This document shows, one piece after another, positions 10,995 to 22,210 of a DNA stretch of 64,000 nucleotides; within the stretch, counting starts at the first letter, position 1, and every line of letters begins with the position of its first letter. Where the stretch lies: NCBI GenBank assembly GCA_963513935.1, contig OY740772.1:98723340-98787339 (forward strand), in the 5' to 3' direction. The DNA is from Aphrophora alni. Lineage: Eukaryota > Arthropoda > Insecta > Hemiptera > Aphrophoridae. The position numbers and the translations under genes are program-made. Under the pieces are notes generated by a model. The model had not been told where the DNA came from and made no database searches. It saw only the letters and a list, made by a program, of their open reading frames with translations.

Positions 10995-11560
10995 GAATCA
11001 ACAATGCAAACATATTGCACAAACTTTCCCACTTGCCTATCATCAAAACTAACCTAACATAACCTAGCCTAACCTAACCTATCCTCATCCGAATAAACAA
11101 TGCAAAGACATTGCACAAACTATTCAACTCGCCTATCATCAAAATAACGTAACATAACCTAGCCTAACCTGACCTAATCTAGCCTAACCTGACCTAATCT
11201 AGCCTAACCTAATCTAACCTAGCCTAACCTAACCTAACCTAACCTAGCATAACCTAACCTAACCTTACCCGAAATAACAGTGCAATAATATTGCACAAAC
11301 TTTCCCACTCGCCTATCATCAAAACTAACCTAACCTATCCTGGGCTATCCTAACCTAACCTAATCGTCCCCAGAATAAACAGTGCAATAATATTACACGA
11401 AGTTTTTCGCTCACTTATCATCAAAATTAACCTAATATAACCTAAACTAGCTTAATCTAACCTAACCTAACCTCACACGAATAAACTTTTTAAAAACATT
11501 GCACAAACTTTCTCAAACGCCCATCCCCAAAACTAACCGTCATCAATATTGTCCTTTCGG
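10995..11560. repeat. Dispersed repeat D4 with CCTAA-rich expansion
   Basis: Five units begin with a TGCAA(A/T)..ATTGCACAAAC block, near 11001, 11098, 11278, 11381 and 11490, followed by CCACTCGCCTATCATCAAAA and then degenerate runs of AACCT (ACATAACCTAGCCTAACCTA and similar). The pentamer is the complement of TTAGG, the insect telomere repeat, but it is mixed with AGCCT, AATCT and ACATA forms and embedded in the unit. Single units without the pentamer run occur at 16484-16600, 38165-38260 and 60270-60400. Confidence 0.85.
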
Positions 11561-12639
11561 TAATTGTCAATCTAAAACTAAAAACTTTGATCGGAAGCCA
11601 TCTTTGAAAAAAAAAATTACAAATCATGCCTTTAACCTTCTTGTACCATAAACAGTTCTTCAGTGTAAGTCGAATTTCATTAAAATCGAGCGTTAATGAG
11701 GTGATTTGTTTTTGCAAATGACTTATAAACCGTGGTATTTCTTACTATATTTTGCACACGGGGTTAGATAATTAATCTTCTCAGTTTACTAAAATTTGAA
11801 TGACATTGGTATGACCGATATTTTGACATTAAGTATTTTATAGCATCAACATGGCCGATTTTCTGTTGTTTTTTTTACCGATAACACAAAAACTAACATT
11901 TTGGAAACCGATAAGTTTTGCTTTAAGTCCTTAGAGGCTACTTTTATAGTTTTCTTTATGACAACTACCCCAAAATTTAAAGTCATGAAACAAACATATC
12001 GTATTTCAGTCATTTGAGAAAATCGTATTTATGTAAGTTACCTCCAAAATTTTTAGTTAGCTATCATGGAAAAAAATCCAAAGATAAAGCCAAAATAAAT
12101 GTCTACTTACTAAATTTGATTAAATTCAGTTTATGCATTTAAGCTGTAAAACACTACACACACAACAGACAGACAAAACCACTTTTTTGGACTCATGGGA
12201 CGTCAAAATGCATATATGTTAGACCCCTCACGTAACTTCCTCGTGACAAAACAAAATTGATGTTTTCAGAGTATAAACAGTCTCGTTTTCGACACCAAAC
12301 AAATAAAATTGATATATAAGTCCAACCTATAGAATTAAGTGACAATCAATTACTCTACAGTACACTTTGCAGGCCCAATTACACGTCAAGGAAGATATAA
12401 ATGACCTTTCAATAAACAACATACACTGACCTTTTATTCTTTTTATAACAAGGCTTAGTAGAACCAAGCGAGTGAGATACGAGTTGAATCCTGTGGGAGG
12501 GGATTAGATGAAGTATAATTAAAATGTTCCAAGCTTCACTAAAAGGAAATAAAAATCACTACCTCTTCCAAGAAAACCATAGACATACGAAGTATATTGA
12601 AGAAGTAGCCTATCAGGATTTTTTCCACAAAAATATATG

Positions 12640-12707
<68 letters not shown>

Positions 12708-14150
12708 AACAGCTTCGACAGGCTCTGTTGTCAGAATGGTGTAATATCAATCAAATTGTCCTTCTGAACATAATTAACTGCCCAGACGACTAGAAGCTAT
12801 CATCAGAGCTCGAGGAGGCAATACGAGATATTGGACTTGTGAAACGTGAACCTTACAACCTACCGAGATTTAGTAAACCTACAGGGGAACTTAATTTTTT
12901 ATTTCATTTTATTGTTAAAAATGTAACAGAACATTATTTTCCTTTCCTGTTAATTACACACGATGCAATTTAGCAGTTGCTATTATTTTTTTTTCGTTTG
13001 ATTATATTATTATTAGTAATAGTATTATTGTTGGTTTCCTCAGCTAAGGAAAAATAAAATATATAAGAAAAAATAAATGTCCCAATTTTTTGCACCTCAG
13101 TGTATATTCTGTGCTTCACCCTAGTCTTCACGATGGACCGATGTTTTGCAAATTGGTATGTGGGCATATTTTGCCGATAAAACAACAAATACAATTACCT
13201 CAATTCTAATGGTTTTGATAAAATGAAATTATAAATGGGAACAAAACATGCACACATCCCGAATTATAAATGCGAGTTGGTTACAACGTCCCGAATAATG
13301 AAGGTTCAGAAGTTATCTATAAAAAAGAGAAAATCAAGTTAGATTTTATAAAAGATTTAATTTCTGAAACTCAATTCTATCAATTTCGTTTAAATTTGAG
13401 AGAAATATGAAGATTTAAAAATTCAGATTATAGTGCCAAGTCGACAATGAAAGAAAAGGCATAGGTTTAAAGAATAGTTGCTAAAAAGGAAGTTTAATAT
13501 TCCTAAATAAATTTGTTTTCTAACGATTTTTTACACATCTGGCAACATCCATAGGTGGTTTGTTGTTGACCGATAACTACAGAAAAAACATTTTAATGAA
13601 GATTTAGTTGACTACTATGTGTAAAATACTGTCGGACAGTTTTTTATTTGTTTATAGAAGTGAAAATGTTTTAATATCAACGAAAAATCCTTATATCCTA
13701 ACTTTCTCTATCTGCTACTATGTATATATAAAGTAATATAAAACTAACTTTTATAAATAAATTTATTCAAATCTATAAACCTAGTTTATTTTAATTAACC
13801 TGTAATTAATATTGGAAAACTGACATTGAATCAAATCACTCATATCTCTTTGACTTACAACACCATGATTGATGATTTCGGTTGCTGAAAGACTTGTATT
13901 TGCATAATGGTAAAACAAACATCCGATCCTTCGCTGGAGATGGATCAGTATATTTTCCAGTGACTGCATGTGAAGGATTGTTTAAATATCCATATTCATA
14001 GATCGTGCAGAATCAGCATTATAAGATATACATAGTAATCAAGAATTAATTTGCACAGTATCATATAAGTTATATACAAAATCTTTAGTAATACTAGGGG
14101 TTCTGTAAAGCGTATTCTTGTTAACACAATGTGGCTTCCGTTAAGCGCGC
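11561..14150. other. AT-rich DNA with dispersed motifs, no gene seen
   Basis: Contains the TA microsatellite at 12641-12703 and several phrases typical of old dispersed copies, such as AATTGGTATGTGGGCATATT near 13150. No coding region was accepted. Confidence 0.5.
12641..12703. repeat. (TA)n microsatellite
   Basis: An uninterrupted TA dinucleotide run of about 60 bases. Confidence 0.95.
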
Positions 14151-14164
14151 AATGTGAAACAGCA

Positions 14165-14345
14165 ATTTTCATCGGAAGAAAACAAGAGTTAGTCAAGAGA
14201 GGCCTGATAGGAAAGATGATAGAGAAGGATCTAACTCAAGACTATCGTGAAAGAAGGTTTAGATCCAGCTTAGATTTGCTACGTCCGTAGTCACTATCAC
14301 GAGCCCCTGAGAGTTCTGTGGAAACAAATAAAGTACAGGTGAAGG
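14165..14345 (+). repeat. SINE-like repeat D2
   Basis: AACAAGAGTTAGTCAAGAGA, then GGCCTGATAGGAAAGATG, GGATCTAACTCAAGACTA, a GTTTAGATCCAGCT block, and GAGCCCCTGAGAG. This follows the D2 consensus order closely but lacks the 5' part. Confidence 0.7.
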
Positions 14346-14559
14346 CATACGTTTCGGATGTGAAGACATTTTTAAGATTATACGTAAATTTTGTTTTCCG
14401 CTAGTAGAGATCAATATCAGATGACAGTTCTCAGCGCAGGTTACATTTTTAATTTTCACAAAATCAATCTCGACAGCATTTCAGCTTCGAGAATAGTCTT
14501 GTAGTGTAAAATACCATAAAAGTGTTGTGTTTGGTCAAGATATTCTGAATAGGATCCGA

Positions 14560-15260
14560 AGACTTAGATGGTACGTTGTCATGATGAAGTTATCAAATTC
14601 TCGTCGTCCACAACATCACGAAGCAACTGAGGGCATTCAGGTGATATCTTTAGCTTTATTTTGTCCTTGTGCTACGTACTGGTGATCCACAACTCCACGG
14701 AATAAATAAAATTGATCACTTTGACGTTGCTCGACACCTGCAGTGATTTAAGCCTAAGTAATGTTTAATGTCTCCACTGTGACGACTGTAGCTTGGGATT
14801 TACTCGTTGGTTGCAGCATTAACACGAATTTCATTCCGCAAGACCACAATTACCCATCAAAATTGGGTGTACCAAACTATTGTTTTTCCTCAACTTGTCT
14901 GCAAGTTCTCAGACGGCCCTGTATAAGTAAATTCTGCAGTTGGGTCATTGACCTCATTATCTTGGCTTGTTGAGAACCTAAAAAACTATGTGTCGCCCTT
15001 TAAAGACATGCGATCATCTTTGAAACTGATTTACCTATTCTAAATTGTGTGACGATCCCAAGTCTTCCGAATGGTTTTCATTTCGTTATCGCTAAGCTTG
15101 ATCCAGAATTTAATACAATACCCCTGCTCAAGTTAGTTCGTGGAAAATCTAACAGGCGTTGAATTCACTCGCTTGCAGATTGATTGCCAGTAACTGACGC
15201 TCCCTAAAGATGGGAATAAGTTTCACACATGCACGTGAATGTACCCTCCACCTCCTAACC
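14560..15260 (-). pseudogene. Mariner transposase relic (Mos1-like)
   Basis: On the minus strand, in order from high to low coordinates: a helix-turn-helix start near 15135-15060 reading YCIKFWIKLSDNEMKTIRK; then near 15030-14950 FKDDRMSLKGD and FSTSQDNEVND, which correspond to the conserved 'F..GR.SL.DD..GRPSTS..DE.V' region of mariner transposases; then near 14720-14650 YLFRGVVDHQYVAQGQNKA, corresponding to the 'FFD.RG.V..E..P.GQT.N' block of the catalytic domain; then DVVDDENLI. Stops and frameshifts separate the parts, so it is an old dead copy. Terminal inverted repeats were not found. Confidence 0.75.
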
Positions 15261-15505
15261 GGATATCACGTTCCTGTTTTCTTTTGACACAATTCAGGTT
15301 GCATTTGTTTGAAGAAATCCTTGTATATAACCTGGATTAATGTATTTATCTGTCCACTTTTCAGTCTGGTGGGCAAAATTTGAGTTTAGAAGTTGACAGT
15401 CAAAATCGTGAAATGGAGGGCAATGTCTTAAAAAAATTATTAATATATTTAATTAGCAGTCAAACATGCTTCGCTTGTGCTACGATCATGTTTTCAGTGT
15501 ATTTG

Positions 15506-15754
15506 ATTAAAATTAAGTTCAAGGATAAAATAAAGCAATAAAACTAAAGTTTCAAAATCTTTTTATTAATATAAATGAGGTACAATTGTTTCGCCTTGTA
15601 CATCATCGGGCAACGATGCAGCGAGGCAAAACAGTTGTATCTCATTTATATTATTAAAATATTTTGAAACTTTAGTTTTATTGCTTTATTTTATTCTTGA
15701 ATATAGAGTTTCAACAAGAAATATCTGCTATTACATTAAAATTAAAATTAAGTT
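15506..15754. mobile_element. Fold-back element FB1 (Penelope-like snap-back)
   Basis: Inverted arms at about 15518-15598 and 15622-15701 (about 80 bp each) surround a loop of about 23 bases. A tail of about 39 bases (15702-15740) follows the right arm only. The 14-bp direct repeat ATTAAAATTAAGTT at 15506-15519 and 15741-15754 is a plausible target-site duplication. Near the inner end of the arms the minus strand reads CCGATGATGTACAAGGCGAA then AC, close to the CUGANGA and GAAA boxes of hammerhead ribozymes but with one core mismatch. The internal sequence has no coding capacity. Confidence 0.75.
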
Positions 15755-15759
15755 TTAAT

Positions 15760-17435
15760 GTTCATTGACTTTTACCAATTATTCCTGAACCTTAATTTTT
15801 TTTTTATAAGCAATTTTGCACAAGGGGTTGGGTCCTTAATCTTCATATTTCACTACAAATTCCAACGAAATCCGTAGAATCGAATTAAATAAATTACCTA
15901 TTATAGATGATTTTTTTTTTAACAGTTTGGGTTTTTTAATTATGACCCAAATGTCCCGAAATATTATCAGAATATGTTCATATGCCAAACGTTTTTAAAT
16001 CGGACCAGTCGTTGAGCTGTCGAGGGAGCACTTTTTATTTTTTTTCGACTTTTTTTACCCATCTTATAACGTTCTCTCTACGTATACGCGACAATGTATA
16101 AATAAGAATTTTTCCTTTTATAAATGTGTATTGATTGAAGAGTTGATATAAATATGTTGACGTACAAGGCAACATCAATATGTTTTCTTGAAGTTCTGTG
16201 TGGGTCTAGACAATTCAAGTGGGGAAAATAGTTTGATTTATTGCCAAGTATAGAAGATCATTGCGACACGAGTGTTGGCAAAACTTCGAATAAAATTTCA
16301 AATTATAAATGGATTCAATAATATTTCCACAGTTTTCAGTTTTGTACAAATATTGTAACAATTCCTTTGTTATACAAAAAAAAATTACAATAATTTCTCT
16401 TGTCATTCCTTGTGAGATATTTCACCGCAGTTCCAACATCAGAAATACATATTCGATTTGTTAAAGATGCGTAATACTAAGACGAAAAACATTCCACAAA
16501 CTTTCTCACTCATCCGAAACCAAATAAAAACTAACCAACAATAATCGTCAACAATTTGTCAACCAAAAAGTAAAACTAATCATGAACACAGTCTTTGAAC
16601 AAATATTTATACAGAGGCTTTTTAAAAAGACTTTAGAACTTTAAAAGTATGGAGAAATTAAAACAGATAACATAAATTATCAGTTAATGTGTCATTTTAA
16701 AGCAAAACACGTTAAGTTTTGCTCAAGTAATAAGAAATGTAGTCACCTCAGTTGCTATTAAATATGGCTATTTTTACTGGTGGTAGACTAGCTCGCTATG
16801 TGTTTTGGTTTCACGAAACTAACTCCAAGGCTTCTTCCATTTAAGCTGCAGTTTGTTTTTTGCACTGTGACGCTATAGAGTCATGGTTACCTGTTTGGGT
16901 CTCCTTTGATTGTAGTCCAAGTCTGAGAGCAACCTCGATTTCCAATCGTGGTTCCAATACACCAACGTGTAGCAAGGACCTTATAATAATCTCTTTGCCA
17001 ACTAGTTGTGACTAACAAAGCAACGTGTAGAGTGTTCTTTCCAAGCAGATTGCAGCAAAGCCTATGATGTACGATTTAGGCTTGGGGATCGGTGGGAAGT
17101 CTGTAGAATGCCTAGGTTCACCTCGACAGGGCTTGTGCCTTATCTCCTGAATTTATTTAGTTTAGTGCAGCTCTCTAAATTATTATGTCGGCATTTTAGG
17201 AAATGGTGTTCCTGCGTCCCCCCGGGAGGCCTAAATGAATATATTCTGCCGCGATATTAAAACTTGTATATATTTAAATGAGGAGATATAAATAGGATTA
17301 AGCCTTAAGATCACCCATTTAAGTCAAGCTTGTGTGCAAGTTCTCCAAATTAGCTTATTATACTTAACTCAATAAGAGCTGGTTGCCTGGGGTGGTTATT
17401 GGTCTATGGGGAATAATTGAATTAAGACCTTTATG
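15760..17435. other. AT-rich DNA with old repeats, no gene seen
   Basis: Contains a D4-like fragment (16484-16600) and a less AT-rich stretch at about 16780-17240 with CCCCCCGGGAGGCC near 17218. The latter looks like an old repeat; no conserved protein motif was recognised in any frame. Confidence 0.45.
16484..16600. repeat. Dispersed repeat D4, single unit
   Basis: AACATTCCACAAACTTTCTC, ACTCATCC, AAAACTAACC and GTCAACAATTTGTCAACCAA follow the D4 order without any CCTAA expansion. Confidence 0.55.
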
Positions 17436-17439
17436 GAAT

Positions 17440-17900
17440 GAACAAGACCTTTATGGATGAGTCAACATTTCACATCAGTGATAAGGAATTCTCACAATTT
17501 CAGAATCTGGGTTAGGCGAAAATCTATATGCATTTTTGGAGCATGTTCACAATAATCCAGAAAAGAATGTTTTTGGTCTTCAGCAAATTTAAAGTGCGTG
17601 ATCTGTTCTTTTTTATATCATAAATGGAATCATATATTTGTATATGCTCTAAAATGTTGTCATTCCACAATTAGACGAAGATGACCAAGATGGACTCCTT
17701 CATTAATAGCGAAACAGGGATCCACTTTCGTCCATCCCGGGAATTCATGAATGAACTATTTCCAGGTCGGAGGATTACATGGCCGCCTCGCTTAACAGAG
17801 TTTACTCCTTTAGATTTTTTCTATAGAATTTCGCGCAGCTGTAATGTAATGGCTCCAATTTGGCAAGAAATTGACTTCAAGTGGGATCACTGCAATATCT
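17440..17900 (+). pseudogene. Mariner-type transposase relic
   Basis: Near 17448-17480 the plus strand encodes FMDESTFHISDKEF, matching the first catalytic aspartate region of mariner-type transposases ('F.DE..FH..G..N'). Near 17535-17575 is FLEHVHNNPEKNVFGL. At about 17730-17830 is FMNELFPGRRITWPPRLTEF followed by TPLDFF, matching the 'FPGRWIGR..WPPRSPDLTPLDFFLWG' region with the last catalytic aspartate. The middle (QQDGA box) survives only as out-of-frame remnants near 17675-17720. Several stops and frameshifts: a dead relic of a different lineage from the element at 39 kb. Confidence 0.75.
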
Positions 17901-18141
17901 CACATCTAACCAAAATCATTGTATCGAACCCATTCTTAAAACATCGTAATTTCCTGTTTTTGTTCTTTGTCAGCTACCTATTTTGAGTTATTAAAAATGG
18001 TGGGGGATATTTGGACTCAACTTGAAACTGATTTATCCGCAAAAACTCAACATCAATTTTTACACATCACATAACTTTCTCTATACTTCGTAATGTGAGA
18101 AAGTCAAGTTGAAAAATAAATAATATTTTTAATGTTTTCAG

Positions 18142-18198
18142 AAGCAGTGAAACAGGATGCTGGCAAACCTGAAGGTGCCATCACCGTATCTCAACGCG
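18142..18198 (+). CDS. Candidate host exon A, unknown gene
   Basis: A 57-bp open block with a strong acceptor (TTTAATGTTTTCAG) and donor (GTATGT). In the frame that continues into the next block it reads AVKQDAGKPEGAITVSQR, a hydrophilic segment. It is separated from exon B by a 48-bp stretch with intron-like ends, which is short but within the range of small insect introns. The family is not recognised; upstream exons were not found. Support comes from four consecutive splice signals with compatible phases, not from homology. Confidence 0.5.
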
Positions 18199-18246
18199 GT
18201 ATGTTGTTTTAAAACATTTGTGGTTTTTGTGTTTGTTAATTTTCAG

Positions 18247-18323
18247 ATCTAACACTAACCCTGCTTGTCATGTTCACCTACGCTCTCTATCTTTATCCAA
18301 TTTCATTTTTGTTTTGCTGTTGT
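18247..18323 (+). CDS. Candidate host exon B, membrane segment
   Basis: A 77-bp open block follows TGTTAATTTTCAG and ends at a perfect donor GTAAGT. Joined to exon A the split codon is GAT, and the block reads LTLTLLVMFTYALYLYPISF then LFCCC, a strongly hydrophobic run long enough for one membrane helix. It ends in phase 0. The left 2.67-kb direct repeat begins at 18271, inside this exon, so the second copy at 25017 carries only the 3' part of the exon with its donor. Gene identity unknown. Confidence 0.5.
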
Positions 18324-20947
18324 GTAAGTATTTGTTTTTCATGTTGTATTGTAACCATTATTATTTCAGTGTTTATTAATGTAAAAATGGGAAAGTAGAG
18401 AATATACTAACATTGATATAACGGGATTAGTTTGCATATCCAACCATAACTCGGATACAGAATGAGCTGATGTAGGTCGTAACTAAGGAGAAACTTTCGC
18501 TTTAAAGTTGCCATTTTGAAATTTTACGACTTCCAATCAAGTTAAAAGAATATTAAAACTTAGTTCACATTTTAAATTGACAAAAATTCTAATTTCTAGG
18601 GCTATTTTTTAAATTTATTTTTATAAATTTGTTTTGTTACTGTATAAAACTTCTTTATTAGCGTAGAACACATTGTTGCATCATTGGCAGCATCTGGCCA
18701 ATGGTCACCAGTTTAATCCGTTTTATTTTAATTTAATTTTTGTATGTGGTTTTACCTTTATGTTGTATATCTTTATTAAAGTGTTATGGCAAAATCTCAC
18801 TGCAGCCGAAACAACCTTTATTTTCACCTTTTTTTTTTATATACATTGTAAATAATTTTACGAGTTTGAATTTTCAATTCTTGATAATTTACTCATTTTG
18901 AAACTAATTTGACACAAGCACACAAGACGAGAAATATAGTGACATGGTACAAAATATCATCACAGCACTGCTACAACTTAACGACAATATATTTGTACTG
19001 CTCCACACTGACAGATTAGGTCGTAGTGCGGGATGCAAACACATTCCTAGCTTGCGCTATGTATATCTACTTTTGTTGTAAAGCTGTGCTTTGATTTTTT
19101 CCCCTTCATTTCCTTGTGTTCCACACTTATAATTTGTTTGTAGGTAAAATATGTTTCCTAGTTTGTTTTCTGTTGTAAATTTTATGTGAATTTGTTGAAA
19201 TATTGTTATGTGGTAGTACATTTTTAATATGTCTGAACATATTGGGTAGCTTAATATTAGATGTTTCTAAATTTGTTCATGAAATGTTTAATAACATCAT
19301 TTCACCTGTTGTTTTATTCCCTTCCACATTAATTCTTGGCAAATATTAAAACTGAGAGTTGTGACAAATTGTTGTTGTTATACTGAATGTAAATCACCGT
19401 TCCTTATATTTTCTTTTTTACTTATTTTCTCAAATGAATTTTTCATTATAGACTCCAAAAACACTAACTTTTGAGACATTAAAATTTTAAGGGAGGGAGT
19501 GGAGGACAATAAAACATTTCAATTTTTGTAATAACTTGCATGATTTTTTCCATTTATCAAAAGTACGTGTGATTATCATTTAAAAATTTGAATTATTTTT
19601 ATAAACTGTAAAAAATTTTTGAGTTCAATTTGTGCCATCAATTATAGAGTAAAAATTCGGTCCTAAATTATGTATCACGACACCCATTCGGTTTTTAATT
19701 TGACAGTTTATCCCTTCCCCCCATAATTTTTGCACCCCAGAATTGTCAAATGTTTTAAAAATTTGTGTTTTTGGGTGTATAAATGAAAGGGTTATGTGAA
19801 AAATCCATCAAGAAATATTTTTTGTGGAAAAAGTATTTGAACTCAACCGGTATAAAAATCACTTTTATGTATTGGATCATTAAGTATTACAACATCCTTG
19901 TTCCTAATTAATTCCTTAACCATTAATTCTAGAATACAAGTTTTTCCACCATAATTGTTTTCAGCATTATGTTGCTTATCTGTGTACCTTATTAATCAAA
20001 ATATTCTATACCCAGGCTGCTTTTTCAAATATGTCTACTTAATTTGGTTTGATATATTTTTGTAATGTACGTTTTCATTGTCATTTTGTGTTTGTTTTGT
20101 TGTATATTGTGTTTTAGTTGTATAGTTATGTGTTGTAATTTCAAATGTTTCTTGACATATGGTCATATTTTTTGTAAAATATTTTTTTAATGTAATGAAT
20201 TTCAGGTGACATATACAGGTAAGTTGATGTCTTTCCATTTTTCTTTACAGTGATATTGATTTCCAAAATTAAAATAATTTAATTTACATAAAAATATGTC
20301 GGTGATGATTCCATGTTAAATAGTATCAACCTCAAATTATATACAACAAAATTAAGTGAAATCTATTGAAATTTCAAACCCGATAAATATTAAATCCAGT
20401 TATGTTAGTAGTAAATGCAGATTAAGTTTTGACATGTTATATGAGCTAACACAAAACCATTAATCTAACAAAAGTTAGCCTTCCAATTTGACTCTGGTCC
20501 TTGCAAACCTCACAATGGCTAGAGATACGAGCTGTTGGGAGACAGTTCATCAGTCATAATCATGAGCTCTTCCAGCTAAAGATGACGTTTCGTGATGTAT
20601 AGGTATTTCAAAAACAGAATGAGTTATTGGGAGCGTCGTGTAGTTGAATTAATGAGCGAACCATCACAACACGAAAAGTAATCTAAAGAATTTTATAGGT
20701 GGTCTTGAAGATTATCTTATGGCTAAAAACTGGTGATTTTTAACTCGTAGCTTTTAATTTGGCTCCAATGGTGTTCCAGGCCAAACCCATTACGATAATC
20801 TTTCGGTTTTAAATTCCATAAGCAGGCGTATTTTCCACTACTGGTGATGAAAGATATTAAGCAACCTAAGTCTTCAGCATTACTTATACCTCTAGACATC
20901 TTGAATTATCGTACTATGCTAAACAAAGAGATTGACATATGTAGATA
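18271..20947 (+). repeat. 2.67-kb direct repeat, left copy
   Basis: Aligns along its whole length with 25017-27686 with a few percent differences and several small indels: for example 25772-25797 has about 25 bases missing here, and about 25 bases near 20622 are missing on the right. It begins inside candidate exon B and ends at GACATATGTAGATA, directly before the Jockey element. Internally it is AT-rich and intron-like, with a possible 13-bp micro-exon. Confidence 0.95.
20206..20218 (+). other. Possible 13-bp micro-exon
   Basis: GTGACATATACAG lies between AATGAATTTCAG and GTAAGT, ideal acceptor and donor signals. If spliced after exon B (phase 0) it would read VTYT plus one base. The same signals are kept in the right copy at 26972-26984. 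Splice-site matches this short occur by chance in AT-rich introns, so confidence is low. Confidence 0.2.
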
Positions 20948-20968
20948 TCTTGAATATAACATATGTAG

Positions 20969-22210
20969 AATGAACAGGCAGAATACTTCACTGATGAAGA
21001 AGAACTGACACGGGAAACCGATTGGGTGCTCAAGAAGTATAAACGATCTGCAAAGAAACGGAAGGCAGAGTATTCACCTGAATTTGGACAAACAAAATCT
21101 AAGAATACACCAATTAACCAATGTAGAACTAAAGAAAAGGAACACCAATCGCTGCCAATAAGTGACAGCAACAGAGAAAAGGTAAATGAAAAACCATCTA
21201 AAAAGTGTCATACACCTCCACCTATAATTGCTTCTAGAATAGAAACCTTTAGCACTTTGAAGGATCTTATCAATAAAGTAACAAATAATGAATGCAAATA
21301 CGTCTCTTATAATAATAATGTCTGGAAAATAAATGTTCCAGACAGTGACACATATAGATCAGTTACTGCAGAACTAACAAATCAAAAGATACAGTGGCAT
21401 TCATATGAGGATAAAACCGCGAGACCTATAAAGGTAATGGCTAGAGGACTTCACCCATCGTGTGAGGAAAATGACATTATTCAGGATCTATCCGGTAAGG
21501 GCTTTAAGATATTGGAAGCTAAGAATATCATCAAAAAAGAAACAATAGAAGATAGAAATGGTGAATACATTGCACATAGAAGAGGTTTGCAATTGTTCAT
21601 GCTTACATTTCATAACGGGGAAGATATTAACCAAGTTTATGCTATTAAATCAATATTGGGAATAGGGGTAAAAATAGAGGCACTGAGGAGAAACGTAAAT
21701 CTTATTCCACAGTGCAAGCGATGTCAAGCATTTGGGCATACACAACGTTATTGCCAAAGAGATTATGCCTGTGTGAAGTGTGCTGGTAAGCATCCTACAA
21801 AGGTATGTACTTTGAAGATGGATCAAAAGCCTAAATGTATTAACTGTAAAGGTGAGCACCCTGCAAACTACAGGGGTTGTCTGATAGCGAAGGAAAATCA
21901 GGAAAGACGAAATAGACAGATTGGTCATCGACAAAAAGATTATGCTAGAGCTATTTCTGATAAAAAACACAGTGGTGTCTCGGGTAGCGAACAAGCGAAA
22001 GTAGATGAAAACAACAAAGAGCAAAATACAAAAACATATTCCGAAATTATTAAAAATAGAAGAAAAGATGAAGAGAATTCAATGAAAGACATGTGGACAT
22101 CTATTATACAACGGTTAGACAGTCAAGATAAATCGATTAAATTTCTAACTGAAACAATAAGTATGCTAAACACAAATTCTAAAAAATCAACCGCTTCAAA
22201 GAAGAAATGA
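20969..22210 (+). pseudogene. Jockey ORF1 (Gag-like), start codon missing
   Basis: An open frame runs from just after an in-frame TAG (20966-20968) to the TGA at 22208. The first in-frame ATG is only near 21437, deep inside the protein, so the native start was lost by truncation or mutation. A stray ATG at 20970 is in another frame and stops after 12 codons. The protein has a basic, lysine-rich N-terminal part. A central region (SYEDKTARPIKVMARGLHPS) resembles the RNA-binding Gag domain of Jockey elements. Three zinc knuckles lie at about residues 230-285 counted from 21026: CKRCQAFGHTQRYC, CVKCAGKHPTKVC and CINCKGEHPANYRGC. The C-terminal tail is hydrophilic. In this family ORF1 binds the RNA in cytoplasmic particles and helps target it to the nucleus. 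Confidence 0.9.

Noticed and set aside
11035..11475. True telomere or interstitial telomere fusion
   Set aside because: The pentamers are degenerate and embedded in repeat units that exist elsewhere without them.
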